A model generated the notes under the pieces. That model was given only the letters and a program-made list of their open reading frames with translations. It ran no database searches and was not told the DNA's origin. Shown here in pieces: positions 61,326 through 64,000 of a stretch of 64,000 nucleotides of DNA (its first letter is position 1; every line of letters begins with the position of its first letter). The stretch is from positions 186,001-250,000 of the forward strand of contig CALJEQ010000005.1 of NCBI GenBank assembly GCA_938074565.1. Reading direction: 5' to 3'. This stretch comes from an uncultured Alkaliphilus sp. (GTDB lineage Bacteria; Bacillota; Clostridia; Peptostreptococcales; Natronincolaceae). A program made the translations under genes and the position numbers.

Positions 61326-64000
61326 ATGGTGATTGAAGAAGGTAATAAAGAATTTGTAACTAATTTGGTAGAAATAATTAAACAAAAAACACGGGATGAC
61401 CGAGGTATTATTTTTATTGAAAATAAACAAGATCATTTTTTGTCATATAAAAAGTTATATGACGTGGCTCTAAAGACCCTCAACGGATTGCAATTAAAAG
61501 GATTAAACCCAGGTGATGAATTGATATTTCAACTGGAGGATAATCGTGAATTTATTATTACCTTCTGGGCTTGTTTATTGGGGGGTATTATACCTGTTCC
61601 TGTATCTATAGGTAATAATGAAGCCCATAGAGCTAAACTGCTTCAAATATGGCAAGTATTAAATAAACCCTATATGATTACAAACCCTGTAACATTAGAA
61701 AATTTAGAGAAATATATTTTAGGTAATGATAATGACGAGCTAATAAAAGAGATTAAATCAAGGATTATTCTAACGGATATAATTAATGATAATCAACAAG
61801 ATGGAATACTACATAATGCAAACCCCAATGACATCGCATTTCTACAGTTCTCATCGGGTTCTACAGGAAACCCAAAAGGAGTTATGTTGACCCATGAAAA
61901 CCTCATAGTAAACATTAATGCCATGATTAATGGTGCTAAGTTTGATGAAAATGATTCAACCTTAAGTTGGATGCCATTAACCCATGACATGGGGATGATT
62001 GGCTTTCATCTAACCCCTCTAAAAATCGACATGAATCAATATATTATGCCAACAACAAAATTTATTACTAGTCCCCTACGATGGATTGATAAAGCTTGTG
62101 AATATAAAATAACTACCCTTGCTTCTCCAAACTTCGGATACAAACATTTCTTAACATTCTTACGGGATAAAACCGATAAGACTTGGGATTTATCTCATAT
62201 TAAATTAATAATAAATGGTGCAGAACCCATTTCTGCCGACTTAAGTAACGAATTTTTTGAACATATGTCTAGATGGGGATTAAAAAAGAGTGCGGCTCTC
62301 CCTGTTTATGGATTGGCAGAAGCCAGTCTTGGAGTTACTTTTTCTAAAGTTGAAGAGGAGTTAAATTCTATTACTTTACACAGACACCATTTAGCTGTGG
62401 GGGAGAGGGTTATAGAGGTTGGAAAAGATTTAGAGTACGGTATAACCTTTGTAGATTTAGGTTATGCAATAGATGACTGCTTTATAAGAATTTGTGATGA
62501 TGAAAATAATGAATTAGCGGAGGATATAATAGGTAACATTCATATATCGGGAAAAAATGTAACTAAAGGCTACTATAATAATATAGAAGCAACTAATAAA
62601 GCTATAACCCCTGATGGATGGCTAAATACAGGGGATTTAGGATTCATTCGTAATGGTAAACTATTTGTTACAGGTAGAGCTAAAGATATAATTTTTGTAA
62701 ATGGACAAAACTATTATCCCCATGACATTGAAAATATAGCAGGTGAGATTAAAGGGGGAGAACTAGGTAAAACAGCTGTCTGTGGTGTGTTTAACCCACA
62801 ATTGCAAAAAGAAGAAATAATGATTTTTGTTCAATACAAAAGAAAATTAGAAGACTTTATTATATTAGCTTTAGAAATAAAAAAACATATTAATAATTGT
62901 ACAGGCTTGGATATAAAGCATGTATTACCAGTTAAGAGAATACCCAAAACCACCAGTGGAAAGATACAAAGATATAAGATGAAGGAAGAATATGAAGGTG
63001 GTGCTTTCACAGAGATTATCACCCAAATGGAAGTGTTACTTAAAGAAGAAATGGATAAAAGGGAAGTTGTGGTGGCAACCAACTACTTTGAAGAAAAACT
63101 GGTGGCTATTTGGAGAGAAATATTAGGTGTAGAAAATATTGGTATAGAAGACAGTTTCTTTGAATTAGGGGGTAACTCCCTAAAAGCAACATATATTGCA
63201 TTGGAAGTTTTCAAAGAATTTAACGTTGAGATACCTATTAAAAACCTATTTAATAGCCCCACTATCAAAGCATTGGCAGAATACATATCTTCATCTGAAA
63301 AAAATCAATATGAAGGAATAACTAAAATAGAAGAAGCGGAATATTATGGTTTGTCTTCTCCACAAAAAAGGATGTATATATTAAATGAAATGGATAACAC
63401 AGGTCTAAACTATAACATTTCACAAGTTATAACATTAGATGGGGAATTAGATAAAGGAAAATTTGAAAAGGCTTGTAGAGAACTTTTCAGAAGACATGAA
63501 AGTTTAAGAACTACATTTGAAGTATTAAATGGAGAAGCAGTACAAAAAATCCATAAGGAAGTAGATTTTTCTATTGAATATTATGAAGGCGAAGAAAAGG
63601 ATATAGAAGAACTTACTAAAAGCTTTATTAAACCCTTTGACTTATCAAAAGCTCCATTAGTACGAATGGGTTTGGTTAAAATAGATAACTTAAAACATTA
63701 TTTTATTATTGACGTACATCATATAATTTTTGACGGAACATCAATGGTTATATTAATAAAAGAATTATTGGAACTTTACAAGGGAAATAACTTACAAGTT
63801 TCAACGATACAATATAAAGATTATTGTACTTGGCAAAATCAACGGGCTAAATCTGAAGACTTACAAAAACAAAAAAACTATTGGTTAAATCAATTTAATG
63901 GTGAAATACCAGTACTTAATCTAATAGGAGATTATCCAAGACCAGCGTTACAAAGTTTTGAAGGAAATAGTATAAGCAACAAGTTAGGGGAAGAATTAAC
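61326..64000 (+). CDS. Nonribosomal peptide synthetase 3 (partial): FAAL-PCP-C...
   Basis: An open frame of 891 codons with no stop, cut by the right edge of the window. It starts MVIEEGNKEF with AAGGAG ten bases before the ATG. It has a fatty acyl-AMP ligase (QFSSGSTGNPKG, WMPLTHDMGMIGFHL, GRAKDIIFVNGQNYYPHDIE), a carrier with Ser618 (FFELGGNSLKA) and a condensation domain with HHIIFDG at 798. These positions are the same as in gene 1, so the two beginnings are colinear without net insertions. It begins a second acyl-primed assembly line. Its amino acids cannot be read from this window. Confidence 0.93.
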   Translation, partial: MVIEEGNKEFVTNLVEIIKQKTRDDRGIIFIENKQDHFLSYKKLYDVALKTLNGLQLKGLNPGDELIFQLEDNREFIITFWACLLGGIIPVPVSIGNNEAHRAKLLQIWQVLNKPYMITNPVTLENLEKYILGNDNDELIKEIKSRIILTDIINDNQQDGILHNANPNDIAFLQFSSGSTGNPKGVMLTHENLIVNINAMINGAKFDENDSTLSWMPLTHDMGMIGFHLTPLKIDMNQYIMPTTKFITSPLRWIDKACEYKITTLASPNFGYKHFLTFLRDKTDKTWDLSHIKLIINGAEPISADLSNEFFEHMSRWGLKKSAALPVYGLAEASLGVTFSKVEEELNSITLHRHHLAVGERVIEVGKDLEYGITFVDLGYAIDDCFIRICDDENNELAEDIIGNIHISGKNVTKGYYNNIEATNKAITPDGWLNTGDLGFIRNGKLFVTGRAKDIIFVNGQNYYPHDIENIAGEIKGGELGKTAVCGVFNPQLQKEEIMIFVQYKRKLEDFIILALEIKKHINNCTGLDIKHVLPVKRIPKTTSGKIQRYKMKEEYEGGAFTEIITQMEVLLKEEMDKREVVVATNYFEEKLVAIWREILGVENIGIEDSFFELGGNSLKATYIALEVFKEFNVEIPIKNLFNSPTIKALAEYISSSEKNQYEGITKIEEAEYYGLSSPQKRMYILNEMDNTGLNYNISQVITLDGELDKGKFEKACRELFRRHESLRTTFEVLNGEAVQKIHKEVDFSIEYYEGEEKDIEELTKSFIKPFDLSKAPLVRMGLVKIDNLKHYFIIDVHHIIFDGTSMVILIKELLELYKGNNLQVSTIQYKDYCTWQNQRAKSEDLQKQKNYWLNQFNGEIPVLNLIGDYPRPALQSFEGNSISNKLGEEL

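Noticed and set aside
1..64000. tRNA, rRNA, CRISPR arrays, insertion sequences and phage genes
   Set aside because: None was seen; the only recombinase is XerD in its housekeeping context, and no regularly spaced repeats of CRISPR type were found.

Overview
The window is AT-rich DNA from an endospore-forming clostridium. Evidence for this is a complete spoIIIAA-AH operon, spoIVB, spo0A, spoIIM and dacF, together with Firmicutes-type gene order. An OLE RNA (ornate, large, extremophilic RNA) with its oapA partner sits between the ispA region and dxs. Combined with the low GC content, this points to an Alkaliphilus/Natronincola-like anaerobe. The genus is an inference; no rRNA gene is present to test it.

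Layout. Positions 1-1426 hold the end of an M24 aminopeptidase, efp and a CD1247-type zinc-ribbon protein. Positions 1549-6994 hold the spoIIIA operon, whose products make the channel between mother cell and forespore. Positions 7063-19044 form a long housekeeping run: Asp23-like protein, nusB, a TsaD-like paralogue, folD, xseA, xseB, ispA, a PAP2-like protein, OLE RNA, oapA, dxs, tlyA-like methyltransferase, argR and recN. Positions 19288-23112 hold spoIVB and spo0A, followed by a TPR protein and an unlisted 54-residue exported peptide that together resemble a Rap/Phr (RRNPP) signalling cassette. recX is on the minus strand. Positions 24302-28937 hold an envelope/division cluster (SteA-like, SteB-like, GT2, MraY-like, DUF3866).

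Positions 28893-35733 match the Bacillus nudF-spoIIM-xerD-deoB-punA-dacF neighbourhood. An unlisted 53-residue MciZ-like ORF lies divergent from nudF, and punA is tandemly duplicated. Positions 36055-41670 hold a GNAT-like protein, a DHH-CBS-CBS-nucleotidyltransferase fusion, a site-2 protease and scpA/scpB.

Positions 41958-64000 are a lipopeptide NRPS locus. Gene 1 is FAAL-PCP-C-A(MT)-PCP-C-A-PCP-C-A-PCP-E. Gene 2 is C-A-PCP-E-TE. Gene 3 begins a second FAAL-PCP-C line and is cut by the window end. Specificity residues read by eye suggest Ser (with methyltransferase), a Leu-like residue, Thr (then epimerised) and a branched aliphatic residue (then epimerised). The predicted product of the first line is an acylated tetrapeptide.

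The most interesting points are the spo0A-adjacent TPR/peptide pair, the MciZ candidate, the Ser-activating A domain interrupted by a methyltransferase before motif A3, a spo0A promoter with a sigma-H match overlapping a 0A box, and a second PNP whose purine-contact residues look MTA-phosphorylase-like. All calls come from reading the sequence; no database search was run.
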